Origin: Psychrobacter sp. bablab_jr014
GTDB taxonomy: Bacteria; Pseudomonadota; Gammaproteobacteria; Pseudomonadales; Moraxellaceae
Length of the DNA: 54,818 nt
Direction: 5' to 3'
Assembly (NCBI RefSeq): GCF_016464015.1
Contig: NZ_JACDXT010000026.1
Location: 1 to 54,818, forward strand
How positions within the stretch are numbered: the first letter of the stretch is position 1; every line of letters starts with the position of its first letter. Positions 26,444-35,715 of this stretch are shown here, piece by piece. The notes below the pieces were generated by a model. It saw only the letters and a program-made list of their open reading frames with translations. It ran no database searches and was not told where the DNA came from. Made by a program: the position numbers and the translations under genes.

Positions 26444-26782
26444 GTGCCCTTAGCGTTTTATAACTTAAAGCATTATATCGTCGAGTTGACAGGCTTAGAG
26501 CGTGATGCTCTGCATATTTATATTGGCATCATGGTGTACGTGGCGCTGATGTGGCTGCTCCGCCGTTATTTACCGCACTATAAAGCGGCATTGCTTGCGC
26601 TGGTAGGCGTCACTGTTATCACACTCATCGGTGAGTATTTGGACTTACAACAGCAGGTGGATTTTGGTCTTGAGATGCGTTTTGGTGACAGCATCCACGA
26701 TATTATAAACACCTGCTTCTGGCCGTACGCGCTCTATGCGCTCGGCAGATGGACGACATTGCTAGATGCGCCGCGCCGCTAA
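26444..26782 (+). CDS. Small integral membrane protein of unknown function
   Basis: A 112-residue protein starting at GTG 26444, 10 bases after GGGAG. It has hydrophobic segments at about residues 25-40 and 47-66, and a third amphipathic one near 88-103. An acidic pair (GEYLD) lies after the second helix, and a conserved-looking FGDSIHDIINT block follows; these loosely recall VanZ-like membrane proteins. I do not recognise a family with confidence. It lies 138 bases after hisH and converges with avtA across a terminator. Confidence 0.6.
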   Translation: MPLAFYNLKHYIVELTGLERDALHIYIGIMVYVALMWLLRRYLPHYKAALLALVGVTVITLIGEYLDLQQQVDFGLEMRFGDSIHDIINTCFWPYALYALGRWTTLLDAPRR

Positions 26783-26811
26783 TGGGCTTTTATTATCCAT
26801 AAAACACGCAC

Positions 26812-26841
26812 AAAAAAGGGCACTGTATAGCGCCCTTTTTT
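26812..26841. terminator. Bidirectional terminator between the small membrane gene and avtA
   Basis: AAAAAAGGGC pairs with GCCCTTTTTT around a 10-base loop. A- and T-runs on either side suit both convergent genes. Confidence 0.85.
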
Positions 26842-26857
26842 ATTGCTTATGCGTTAT

Positions 26858-28180
26858 CTATTTTGCTGCGTCGTCATACACCGCACGCACCACCTCGCCG
26901 ATGCCTTTAATACCCGCAATCAAGGTCGCCTCATCCGCTGCGATGCTCATACGGATGCACTCGTGCGCGTGCTGAAAATCGCTGACATCAATACCGGGGA
27001 AAAAGTACTCACTCGGTACGATTAGCGTGCCGTTTGCTTTTAGGCGCTGATACAGCTCAAGGGTGGTAATCGGCAAGTCCTTAAACCAGAGCCATAAGAA
27101 AATCGCGCCTTCAGGCTTATGAATCACGAGCGGATAGTCGCCCAGCTCCGCTTTTAGATTGGCAATAGCAAGGCGTGCTTGATTTTTATAAAACGGCTTA
27201 ATCTCATTGTCCGATAGGTCTTTGATGGTGTCGTCTTTCACCAGCGGCGTGGCTATTGCTGCCCCAAAGCGCGTGGGCGATAGGTTGACCACCGCATTCA
27301 TCGCGCTGATGGTCTCAATCACTTTTGGCGCAGCGACGATGATGCCCGTACGCACCCCAGGCAGCCCGATTTTTGAGAGGCTAAAACACAAGATGGTGTT
27401 GTCATCCCAGTTCAGCGTCACGTCTGAATAGATGATGTTCGGGAACGGCATGCCGTACGCATTATCAATAATCAGCGGCACTTCATAACGCGCCGCAAGC
27501 TCGCTCAAATGCGCCATCTCGTCATCGGTCAACACGTTGCCTGTCGGGTTGGTCGGGCGCGAGCAGCAAATCGCACCGATGCGCCCTTCTTTTAGCGCAG
27601 GCAAGTTCTCGAGCGCCTCAAAGTCCACACGGTATTTAAAAAAGCCCGTCTCACCCTCGTGCGTCACTTCTTCAATGTGCGGCGGCACGGACAAAAAGTG
27701 CTGACCATCGACATGCACATCGCTATAGCCGATATATTCAGGCGCAAGCGGCAGCAAAATCGACTTGTGTACCGTCTCGCCATCCTGCACGAACTCGCCG
27801 CCAAACAGGTTAAATAAGTAAAAAAAGGCGTTTTGTGAACCATTGGTCAACGCGATATTCTCGCGGGTCAGCCGCCAGTCATAATGACGGTTAAAAAACC
27901 CAACCAGCGCATCAATAAAGCCTGCATCCCCTTGCGGGTTTGAGTAGTTGCTCATGCTGCTAAGCGCTGTGCTGGCAAGCCCATTACCCTCCGCGCCATC
28001 GTCCCCAAGCGCCTGATAGGTGCGCAAAAACACCTCATTAATCGCCTCAATACGCGCAGGATTGCCCCCGCCCAGCATATTGACAGGCTGATCGCTCTTG
28101 AGCGCGTCGCCCAAGTCGTCCATCAACTGTGAGATACCCGTTTGCTCTGTAAATTGTTGACCAAATTTTGAAAAATTCAT
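26858..28180 (-). CDS. avtA: Valine-pyruvate aminotransferase AvtA
   Basis: PLP-dependent class I/II aminotransferase that interconverts valine and alanine with their keto acids. The 440-residue protein shows MLGGGNPARI, SNPQGDAGF, LTNGSQNAFFYLFN, the SRPTNPTGNVLTDDE loop and the PLP lysine in CFSLSKIGLPGVRTGI. This set fits AvtA better than aspartate aminotransferase. It has no strong Shine-Dalgarno before ATG 28180. The NACHT gene starts 224 bases away in the opposite direction. Confidence 0.9.
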   Translation of the reverse strand: MNFSKFGQQFTEQTGISQLMDDLGDALKSDQPVNMLGGGNPARIEAINEVFLRTYQALGDDGAEGNGLASTALSSMSNYSNPQGDAGFIDALVGFFNRHYDWRLTRENIALTNGSQNAFFYLFNLFGGEFVQDGETVHKSILLPLAPEYIGYSDVHVDGQHFLSVPPHIEEVTHEGETGFFKYRVDFEALENLPALKEGRIGAICCSRPTNPTGNVLTDDEMAHLSELAARYEVPLIIDNAYGMPFPNIIYSDVTLNWDDNTILCFSLSKIGLPGVRTGIIVAAPKVIETISAMNAVVNLSPTRFGAAIATPLVKDDTIKDLSDNEIKPFYKNQARLAIANLKAELGDYPLVIHKPEGAIFLWLWFKDLPITTLELYQRLKANGTLIVPSEYFFPGIDVSDFQHAHECIRMSIAADEATLIAGIKGIGEVVRAVYDDAAK

Positions 28181-28319
28181 AAGACTACCGTGAGTGTAAG
28201 AAGTTATGCGGTTGATAGGGTGTGGCTAGTATAGCAAAAGGTGGGGATGAGGGGAGGGGTGGTTTGGGAGGATAAATTTATGAAGGCTATAATTCTATAA
28301 AGGATATTGATATATCTTA

Positions 28320-28350
28320 ATTAGTTAGAGTATTAAACCTGCTAACTAAT
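28320..28350. promoter_or_regulatory. Inverted repeat upstream of the NACHT gene
   Basis: ATTAGTTAG (28320-28328) is repeated in inverse as CTAACTAAT (28342-28350) with a 13-base gap. It sits 54 bases before the NACHT start, just ahead of a TTGACA at 28370-28375. It may be an operator or hairpin; no matching regulator is encoded nearby. Confidence 0.4.
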
Positions 28351-28404
28351 GTGCACCTTTCATGTTATATTGACAAAAATCTTAATAAATGAGTAGGTAT
28401 AAAT

Positions 28405-30132
28405 ATGGCTGCTGAGGCTCTAATATTAACTGCATTGAAAGAACCAGTGAAAAAGCTAGCAAATTGGATTTTTGATGAAGCTTCGGTAAAGGTTAGTGAA
28501 GCAAAGATGCAAAATGCACTATCTAAATTACATGAAAAAATCTCTGATGTGGTTATGGTAAAAACTTTTTATCAGATTAATGAAAGTATAGATCTGCATA
28601 AGTTTTATGTTCCTACTAGAGTTGAAAATATCAGTACTATTGTCGATAGTATTGAAAAAATAGATTCATCTTCTATTGTGCTAGAAGGCACAGTTGGTCA
28701 AGGTAAGTCTATATTTATGCGTTATCTAACTTATCAAGAGGCTAATCGAGGAGTTAGAATACCTATATTTTTTGAGCTAAGAAGACTAAACGAAAAACAA
28801 ACATTAGAGAATGCGATAAGTACTCTTATAAGTAATTGGATACCTTTATTTAAAAAAGAAAATTTCGACAAAATAGCTAGTAGTGGTGATGTGGTTTTAT
28901 TTCTAGATGGCTTTGATGAAATTCCACAAGAAGATGTAAATAGAATAATTAATGAAGTCGAAGGTTGGTATGAACGTTATCCAAATATGCAAATAGTCAT
29001 AAGTACTCGACCTGAATCTGAAATTCAAAAGTCGATTCCATTTAAAGTATATAAGCTTGCTAAATATGAACTTTACGAGCAAAAAAACCTTGTCAGAAAG
29101 CTGGTTTTAGATAATGAGTTCCAAAAGAATTTAATTAAAAATATAGAGAATAGCTCAACTGAAATTAAGGGATTGTTAAAAACTCCTTTAATGGTTACTC
29201 TTTTCGTTAAGCAGTATGAGGTTAATCTAAAAATACCAAAAAATCAAAGTGAATTCTATGAAAATTTATTTTCTAATATAGTATCCCTCCATGATAACAC
29301 TAAGGCGGGTTTTATAAGAAATATTAATAGTAAAATTGATGTTATTAAGTTACAGGAGGTTTTTGAAGAGTTCTGTTTCCTAACAGGAAACAGTCAAAAG
29401 CTTATACTTAGTAGAAAAGAGGCTATCGAAGTAATTAAGAAATGTATAAGCAGCCAAGATATAAGTGCAAGTCCTAATGATATTCTTAAAGACTTTTCTA
29501 CTGTAGTATGTCTTTTCTTAAAGGATGGATCTGAATATTCATTCATACATAGAAGTATACAGGAATACTTCTATTCAAGCTTCATCTCTAATAAGTCTAC
29601 TATAGCAAAAGAAAAGTTTTACAATAGAGTAATAGGAGATAAAGATATTTATTTTAGATTAAGAAATGCCCTTGATTTTTTAGAAAAAATAGATAACTAT
29701 AATTATAATAAATACTTTAGGCTTTCTGTGATAAATAGTTTTATCTGTGGTTTTAACATAACTAAGAATGGTAATGAATTAACAGAGCGTTTTTACTTTA
29801 AAGTCGATAATGATAATTTTTACTTTACATTAGTTGGAAAAGATATTGTTATCCCTTATTTAGGTATGTTACCAGAAATTTATCATGATCTATTTTATTA
29901 TATTCATAATAGAGTGAGAGACAAATACGGAAAGAGTTCAAGTTTGAATATGTGCAACACTATGGAAAGTTTGGGAGGTAGTTATAAAAGTATATATTGC
30001 TTTGATGATGAAGACTTTATTGAACTTGTTAAAAACCAATCCTCTTTAGCAGGATATAAGCTATTAAGATCTAAAGAAAAAATAACAAATTTAATAAATT
30101 CTAAAGATGATATTGAATTTAACTTTGATTGA
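28405..30132 (+). CDS. NACHT-domain STAND NTPase, putative anti-phage defence protein
   Basis: A 575-residue protein. Residues 1-75 are helical with a long charged segment and no recognised effector motif. The NACHT module follows: Walker A GTVGQGKS (95-102), Walker B VVLFLDGFDEIP (163-174) with the extra acidic residues typical of NACHT, sensor STRPES (200-205), LLKTPLMVTLF (257-267) and FIHRSIQEYFYSSF (380-393). About 180 residues remain at the C-terminus without LRR, TPR or WD40 repeats, like the short-C-terminus bacterial NACHT proteins shown to block phage. The gene is far more AT-rich than its surroundings (20 and 13 G+C of 60 in two sampled lines, against 32 of 60 at 31441-31500), so it was probably acquired. 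It has no partner gene: a one-gene insertion between avtA and ybbP. Confidence 0.85.
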   Translation: MAAEALILTALKEPVKKLANWIFDEASVKVSEAKMQNALSKLHEKISDVVMVKTFYQINESIDLHKFYVPTRVENISTIVDSIEKIDSSSIVLEGTVGQGKSIFMRYLTYQEANRGVRIPIFFELRRLNEKQTLENAISTLISNWIPLFKKENFDKIASSGDVVLFLDGFDEIPQEDVNRIINEVEGWYERYPNMQIVISTRPESEIQKSIPFKVYKLAKYELYEQKNLVRKLVLDNEFQKNLIKNIENSSTEIKGLLKTPLMVTLFVKQYEVNLKIPKNQSEFYENLFSNIVSLHDNTKAGFIRNINSKIDVIKLQEVFEEFCFLTGNSQKLILSRKEAIEVIKKCISSQDISASPNDILKDFSTVVCLFLKDGSEYSFIHRSIQEYFYSSFISNKSTIAKEKFYNRVIGDKDIYFRLRNALDFLEKIDNYNYNKYFRLSVINSFICGFNITKNGNELTERFYFKVDNDNFYFTLVGKDIVIPYLGMLPEIYHDLFYYIHNRVRDKYGKSSSLNMCNTMESLGGSYKSIYCFDDEDFIELVKNQSSLAGYKLLRSKEKITNLINSKDDIEFNFD

Positions 30133-30156
30133 AAAATATAAAAACACTTTAGATTA

Positions 30157-30194
30157 GAAGCGTTAGAAAGTCTAATTATTATTTCTAACGCTTC
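30157..30194. terminator. Long inverted repeat ending the NACHT gene
   Basis: GAAGCGTTAGAAA (30157-30169) pairs perfectly over 13 bases with TTTCTAACGCTTC (30182-30194). The loop is AT-rich. It lies between the convergent NACHT and ybbP genes, 6 bases from the ybbP stop. It probably terminates one or both transcripts, although no long T-run follows; it also marks the right edge of the AT-rich insertion. Confidence 0.6.
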
Positions 30195-30199
30195 GATCC

Positions 30200-32800
30200 C
30201 TAAATCATTGCCCGAACTCTTGCCATAATCCCGCGCCCAATCACCAAGCGCACATAGACAATCGCAATAATCAGCAGCACCGCGAGTAGGGCAGCCAGCC
30301 CAAGCGCAAGGGTCAGCCACGGCATACTAAAGCGCAAATCAAACCAATAGGTAATCAGCAGCCACGCGCCAGCGGTCGCAAGTGCGGTCGCAAACACCGC
30401 CGCACTCATCCCAAGTACACCAATTTCCAGCATATTGAGCGCGTACAAATCGCGCTTTTGCATCCCCAGCAGGCGGAACGACGCACTGTCTTGAATGCGC
30501 TCTTGTGAGGTAGACAGTAAGGAGCTGATGAGTACCATCAAGCCTGTAAACAGCGCGAGCAAGGTAAACACATATACGAGGCGGCTCATCTGCTGCACCA
30601 GACCCTGTATCTGCTCGGCGACCTGCGCGCCATTGATAGCGGTGATACTCGGGAACTGCCGCGACAGTACGCCCTGAATCTCAGAGATGCGCGCATCAGG
30701 GACGTGCGCGGTGGCAAACTGGATTTGCGGCGCTTTGGATAAAAATGTCGGCTCAAATAAGAAATAAAAGAACGGACTCGGACCGCGCTCATAGCGGGTA
30801 CGGATACTGCTGATGGTGCCTGTGACCTGAATGCCTTGGATATTAAACACCAGCGTGTCGCCCATACCCACGCCCAGCATCTCGGCGGCGGTATCGAGGA
30901 TGGACAGCGGCTGCGCTTCTTGTAGGCTCGGCGCGCTGTCGCCACTACTCTCAGGATACAGCGCGTCGCCATTGACACTGTCGGTGACAAACTCGGTATC
31001 CATGAGCGTGTCGGTATAGCTGAGATTAAACACTCGCGTGGGGTCATCAAAGCCCTCTTTGGTCTCAATCTCAGCGGCAGGCACACCGTTTGCGGACAGC
31101 AATCGTGCGCGTATCACAGGGTAATATTGCACAGGTACGCCGAGCAAGTCATTAATTGCGGTGTGCTGCTCGCTTTGCACATCGAGCAAAAAGATATTGG
31201 GCGCATCGTCAGGATACGCGGTGATAAACTGCGTATTGATGCTGTGATTGAGCGCGGCAATCAAGGTGAGTACCGCGACCGACAGCGCAAGGGTGACAAA
31301 GAACAGCGCCGATTGATTGCCCTTACGCGCCAGATTATGTACCGCCATGCGCTGCATCCAGCCTGTGCGATAGCGTTTGGCAAGCCAAGCCAGCGCGCCC
31401 AGCCACAGTCGTGCAATCAGCCAAAACACCCCGACCAAGACAATAAGCGCGGCAAACAGCTGCGCGCCCAGACGCAAAGACGCCACTTCATACGATAAAA
31501 ACGCAGACAGTCCCGCACCGACTACCAGCGTCCATAGGATGGACTTGGGCGAAAAGCGCGTGCTTTCTTCTACGTTGCTGTGTCCATTTAACAGCGCAAT
31601 CGGCTGGGCGCGGCGCAATAAGCCAAGCGCGCGATAGGTGATAATGATGCTCAAGACAACAGCGATGGTGATGGTCTTAAGCACGCTCAATGGCGCGACC
31701 GTCAAGCCTAATTCCGCAGGTAATATCGCTGCCATATAGGGCTGCGCGAGGGGTAGCAGCGCACTGCTTAGCAGCAGCGCAATGCCTGAGGCGAGCAGCG
31801 CCATCATCACCATCAGGCGCTGATAGCTGCGCTCAATCTGCGTGCGTGTCTCACCGAGGGCGAGGCGCATGGCGTTGGCGGCTTGTTGCTTGGTCACAAA
31901 AGCAGTGATGATGCCATACATGGCGACCGCCGAGAGCAGCAGCACCGCGATGACCAGCAGTTTTAAGAACAGCAGCACATTGTCCGAGATTTGCGACAGT
32001 GAGGTGTCGGCATCGCTGGTGTCAGACAGCTCAATATTGGGGTAGCGGGTGAGGGTTTGGGTCAGTTTGTCTTTGAGCTGGGCTTGGTTGTCAGGCGTTG
32101 CCGCGATGGCGATGCGGTAGCTGACGCGGCTGCGTTGTCCCAGCAGTTCGGTTTTATCGAGGTCGGCTTGGCGCATCATCACCCGCGCACCGATACCAAA
32201 GGCGCTAAGCGGACGGTCAGGCTCAGTGAGGAGTACATCCGCGATGGTAAATTCGGCTTCACCGATGCGTACGGTATCGCCGATCTTGGCGTTCAGTCCC
32301 GTCAGCACTTCAGGCGCGACCAGTACCGTGTTTTCTTTTAATACCTCATCAAAGGGTTTGTCCGATTGCAAGCGCACATCGCCATACAGCGGATAGGCAG
32401 GCGAGATGCCTTTAAGCCGTGCCAAGAGCGTATGCGTGGGCGTGATCAGCATCGCGCTAAACTGCTCGTCATAGACCACATCGTCTTTATCGAGCGTATT
32501 GACGGTTTGTAGCACTTCGGCAGGCCATTCTTGATTGCCGCTTAGGACGATATCGCCGCCCAGTAGCGCGCGCTGATTGTCCGTCACGTAAGTATTGACC
32601 GTTTGCTGGATAGAGTCGAGCGCGAGATAAGTGGCGAGCGACAAGCTTAAGGTCAATACCAACAACACAGGATAGACCCACAGCCGCCACCAACTGCGCG
32701 TAAGCGCCTTACTGCCCAGCGTGCCTTGTAGCCATTGCGATAGCGCGTTTGTCTTGGGTGTGGTGGTATCGGTGTTGGATAATGGATTGGTTTGCCTCAT
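30200..32800 (-). CDS. ybbP: ABC transporter permease, FtsX/YbbP family
   Basis: An 866-residue inner-membrane permease. A cytoplasmic N-terminus and first helix (about residues 45-65) lead to a large periplasmic domain (about 70-265), then a three-helix FtsX-type core (about 275-400). Helices at about 425-470 start a second half, which has another periplasmic domain and a final helix group (about 740-860). This matches the YbbP class (two FtsX repeats) of MacB-like transporters that act on envelope substrates. It overlaps ybbA by four bases and is the last gene of the tesA-ybbA-ybbP operon. The substrate is unknown. Confidence 0.9.
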   Translation of the reverse strand: MRQTNPLSNTDTTTPKTNALSQWLQGTLGSKALTRSWWRLWVYPVLLVLTLSLSLATYLALDSIQQTVNTYVTDNQRALLGGDIVLSGNQEWPAEVLQTVNTLDKDDVVYDEQFSAMLITPTHTLLARLKGISPAYPLYGDVRLQSDKPFDEVLKENTVLVAPEVLTGLNAKIGDTVRIGEAEFTIADVLLTEPDRPLSAFGIGARVMMRQADLDKTELLGQRSRVSYRIAIAATPDNQAQLKDKLTQTLTRYPNIELSDTSDADTSLSQISDNVLLFLKLLVIAVLLLSAVAMYGIITAFVTKQQAANAMRLALGETRTQIERSYQRLMVMMALLASGIALLLSSALLPLAQPYMAAILPAELGLTVAPLSVLKTITIAVVLSIIITYRALGLLRRAQPIALLNGHSNVEESTRFSPKSILWTLVVGAGLSAFLSYEVASLRLGAQLFAALIVLVGVFWLIARLWLGALAWLAKRYRTGWMQRMAVHNLARKGNQSALFFVTLALSVAVLTLIAALNHSINTQFITAYPDDAPNIFLLDVQSEQHTAINDLLGVPVQYYPVIRARLLSANGVPAAEIETKEGFDDPTRVFNLSYTDTLMDTEFVTDSVNGDALYPESSGDSAPSLQEAQPLSILDTAAEMLGVGMGDTLVFNIQGIQVTGTISSIRTRYERGPSPFFYFLFEPTFLSKAPQIQFATAHVPDARISEIQGVLSRQFPSITAINGAQVAEQIQGLVQQMSRLVYVFTLLALFTGLMVLISSLLSTSQERIQDSASFRLLGMQKRDLYALNMLEIGVLGMSAAVFATALATAGAWLLITYWFDLRFSMPWLTLALGLAALLAVLLIIAIVYVRLVIGRGIMARVRAMI

Positions 32801-33483
32801 GAGTCTTGTATCCGCCCATCGTGCATGACGATGACACGGTCGGCGAGCTTGGCAAGCGCCGCATCGTGGGTGACGATGACCAGTGCCGCGCCCACTTCGC
32901 TGCGTAAGTCTAAGAGCAGCTGCATGACCTGTTCGGCATTGTGCTCATCGAGATTACCTGTCGGCTCATCGGCAAACACAATCTGCGGATTGGCGACCAA
33001 GGCGCGCGCCACTGCCGTACGTTGCTGCTCGCCGCCTGAGAGCTGCGCGGGTAAGCTGTCGCGGCGATGGGAGAGCCCAACCGCCTCAATCAATGCATCG
33101 ACCCGCGCAGGGTCAGGACGGCGGGCAATGTCTAAAGGAAAGGCAATGTTTTCTGCCACGCTCAAGGTTGGCAGCAGATGAAACGACTGAAACACAAAGC
33201 CCATCTGCCGCTGGCGAATGGCGGCAAGGGCGTCTTCGCTGAGCTCATGCAGCGCTTGCCCTGCCAAATGCACATCGCCCGCATCAGGATAATCGAGCGC
33301 GGCAAGCAAGCCAAGCAAGGTCGATTTGCCCGAGCCAGATTTGCCCATGATGACCACAAACTCACCTGAATTGACGGTGATATCCACCTCTTTAATGATG
33401 GGTAAGGATTGCGTGCCCACTTGTACGGTCTTGGTCAGGTTGCGCCCAGTCAATAACGGCGCACTGTCGGTAGCGTTGGTCAC
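32797..33483 (-). CDS. ybbA: ABC transporter ATP-binding protein YbbA
   Basis: ATPase partner of YbbP. The 228-residue protein belongs to the LolD/MacB type: Walker A GKSGSGKST (47-55), Q-loop VFQSFHLLPTLS, signature LSGGEQQR, Walker B IVFADEPTGNLD and H-loop VIVTHD. It overlaps tesA upstream and ybbP downstream by four bases each, so all three are translationally coupled. In E. coli tesA is divergent from ybbAP; here all three point the same way. Confidence 0.94.
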   Translation of the reverse strand: MTNATDSAPLLTGRNLTKTVQVGTQSLPIIKEVDITVNSGEFVVIMGKSGSGKSTLLGLLAALDYPDAGDVHLAGQALHELSEDALAAIRQRQMGFVFQSFHLLPTLSVAENIAFPLDIARRPDPARVDALIEAVGLSHRRDSLPAQLSGGEQQRTAVARALVANPQIVFADEPTGNLDEHNAEQVMQLLLDLRSEVGAALVIVTHDAALAKLADRVIVMHDGRIQDS

Positions 33484-34340
33484 TGGCTGCCCCCTTCGCT
33501 TGCCGTATTGCTTGCTTTTTCATCCATGGTGTCATTCAGGATGGGCAGTAGGGCGGGCAAGATATTGTCATTGACCACGATGCGGTAACCTTCGGCAGTC
33601 GGGTGGATGGCATCACTTTGATTCAGTTGCGGATTGGCGGCGACCCCTTTTAACACAAAAGGTATCAATGGCACGTCCATGTCTTTTGCCACACGTGGAT
33701 AAATCGCGGCAAAGTCCGCCACATAGCCTGAGCCAAGATTGTCATAGATTTGCATCCCGCCCAAGATGACCTTGCTGTTGTTCTCGCGCAAGGTTTTGAT
33801 GGCGGTGCGGATATTGTCTTCGATGATGGGCACGTCGATACCGCGCATGGCATCATTTGCGCCGATGATGAGCAGGGTAATGTCAGGTTTGGTCTGCGAT
33901 ACCCAGTCGAGGCGATTGACCATGCCTGTGCTGGTTTCACCGCTCAAGCCTGAGTTAATCACTGTCACATTGGGGTAGCCCATCTCTTTGAGGCGCGCTT
34001 CTAGTTGCGCGGGGTAGTTTTTGTCCGCATCGACGCCCAGCCCTTCGGTTAAGGAATCACCGAGCGCCAATACCGTAACTTTTTCATTGCGTATCTCGGT
34101 TGGCGTGGTGGTGTCTTTTTCGTTAGTCACCGTTGGTGCTTGGGTGCTGGTGTTTTCAGTGGTATTGCTATTGGCAGTATCGCTGGTATCGTCTGTACTT
34201 TTTTGGCACGCGCTCAATCCCAATGCGCCTGTCAATACGACAGTGCCCACGAACCAAACCAACCGCTTACTGGCTGATTTGATGGTAAGTTTTGCGGTTG
34301 GTTTGCTGGCTGGTGTGTCGGTGCGGTCTTGCCCTGTCAT
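33480..34340 (-). CDS. tesA: TesA-like SGNH hydrolase (arylesterase/thioesterase I), predicted lipoprotein
   Basis: A 286-residue SGNH-family esterase with the nucleophile S96 in LALGDSLTEGLG (block I), the glycine block NSGLSGETS, block III GANDAMRG and the block V catalytic dyad DAIHPTAEGY. Unlike E. coli TesA, which has a plain signal peptide, this one has a basic N-terminus, a hydrophobic stretch and the lipobox LSAC with C45, followed by a long Ser/Thr/Asn-rich linker. It is therefore probably a lipoprotein held at the membrane. First gene of the operon with ybbA-ybbP, suggesting a shared role in lipid or envelope traffic. Confidence 0.88.
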   Translation of the reverse strand: MTGQDRTDTPASKPTAKLTIKSASKRLVWFVGTVVLTGALGLSACQKSTDDTSDTANSNTTENTSTQAPTVTNEKDTTTPTEIRNEKVTVLALGDSLTEGLGVDADKNYPAQLEARLKEMGYPNVTVINSGLSGETSTGMVNRLDWVSQTKPDITLLIIGANDAMRGIDVPIIEDNIRTAIKTLRENNSKVILGGMQIYDNLGSGYVADFAAIYPRVAKDMDVPLIPFVLKGVAANPQLNQSDAIHPTAEGYRIVVNDNILPALLPILNDTMDEKASNTASEGGSQ

Positions 34341-34453
34341 GCGCTTGTCCTCTTTTTTTATGCATCGAGTGTAACAAAAAAAGCAATAGACAAGCGTTGT
34401 ACAAGTTTTATTGACCGTGTGTTTTTAATGAAATGGGCAGATTTATTTTAAGG

Positions 34454-35698
34454 TTAAGGCATACGCTCACCATCGACCATCAGCGGACGACTGATTTGCC
34501 ATGCAAGCACCACATTGACCACCATAAACGCGAGCATCAGCCACAATGCCAGTTGCCAACTGCCCGTCAGCTCATGCAGCCAGCCGCTACCCAGTGGTCC
34601 AAAAAAGGCAATCAAATAACCGACACTTTGCGCCATGCCTGATAAAGTGCTGGACTGCTCAGGTGTGTGCGTGCGTAAGGAAAACAGCATAATACTGAGG
34701 GTAAAAATCGCCGCACAGCCCAAACCCATCAATGCTGACCATAGCCACGCCAGCTGGGTAGAAAACAGCAATATGCCCGCCACACCTGCAACATTACACA
34801 GCGCCGCAGTAACGGCCAAAAAGCGCAGCATACCACGGCGATTCATCAGCCACGTGATACTAATAATGGCAATCGGTCCCATAAACTGAAAGACTGACCC
34901 CATTTGTCCTGCACTAATTGCAGAGAGTCCTTTAGACAACCAAATCGACGGTAAAAAACTGGCGACGGTATAAAAGAGCAGCGACTGAATACCCATAAAG
35001 ATGGCGATTTGCCAAGCGATAGGTAGCCGCCACATGGACAATGATGCTGTCGATGTAGTGTGTGTGGGACGCTTCGCTGCCGTGCCGAGCTGCCGCTTGA
35101 GCCATAGCCACACCACAAATGCAGCCACGCTTAAAGCCGCCCATATACCGAGCGCCCATTGCCAGCCCAATGTGTTGGAAATAGGCAATACGCTACCCGC
35201 TGCCACACCTGCGGTAATGGTCATGGTCAGACTAAGGACGCCTGTAAATAAGGCGATGTGCTTAGACGCGTGGGCTTTGATAATCGGTGCCGCCAAGGTA
35301 TTGGCAAAGCCAATCGCTAAGGTCAGCACTGCCGTACCCACAAAAAAGCCAATCCACGATACCCACAATACACGCAGCAGCAGACCAACCGTCATCAGCG
35401 CAATCATGACGATAAGGGTATTCTCTAGCCCATAGCGCCGACCGAGCGCAGGCGAGATGAATGAACCAATGGCAAACGATAACATTGGCAAGGCACCCAG
35501 CCAGCCGATCTGCATGGCGGACAAGGACAGCGCCTCTGAAATGACGGGTGCAATCGAACCAAGCGCGACAATAGGGGCACGCATATTGGTAGCAAGCAGT
35601 ATCAATGCCACGAGCAATAACCAAAAGGTCAATTTATTGGACGTTGGTGCTGAATCGGGGCGGGCAGGTGTGCGGGTCGTGCCGCGTGGGTAGGACAT
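34454..35698 (-). CDS. MFS transporter, CynX/NimT type
   Basis: A 414-residue, 12-helix major facilitator protein; NMRAPIVALGSIAPVISEAL at the first helix is typical of the CynX/NimT (cyanate/2-nitroimidazole) group. The substrate is not deducible. The start is placed at ATG 35698, after GAGG, followed by a soluble Thr/Arg/Pro-rich head. The frame stays open for 24 more codons to 35770, but those bases belong to the MITE-like copy B and encode MPLIYLIFIAIFK, which recurs in copy C. They should not be annotated as protein. Confidence 0.88.
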   Translation of the reverse strand: MSYPRGTTRTPARPDSAPTSNKLTFWLLLVALILLATNMRAPIVALGSIAPVISEALSLSAMQIGWLGALPMLSFAIGSFISPALGRRYGLENTLIVMIALMTVGLLLRVLWVSWIGFFVGTAVLTLAIGFANTLAAPIIKAHASKHIALFTGVLSLTMTITAGVAAGSVLPISNTLGWQWALGIWAALSVAAFVVWLWLKRQLGTAAKRPTHTTSTASLSMWRLPIAWQIAIFMGIQSLLFYTVASFLPSIWLSKGLSAISAGQMGSVFQFMGPIAIISITWLMNRRGMLRFLAVTAALCNVAGVAGILLFSTQLAWLWSALMGLGCAAIFTLSIMLFSLRTHTPEQSSTLSGMAQSVGYLIAFFGPLGSGWLHELTGSWQLALWLMLAFMVVNVVLAWQISRPLMVDGERMP

Positions 35699-35715
35699 GA
35701 TGACCTCGTCATCAT

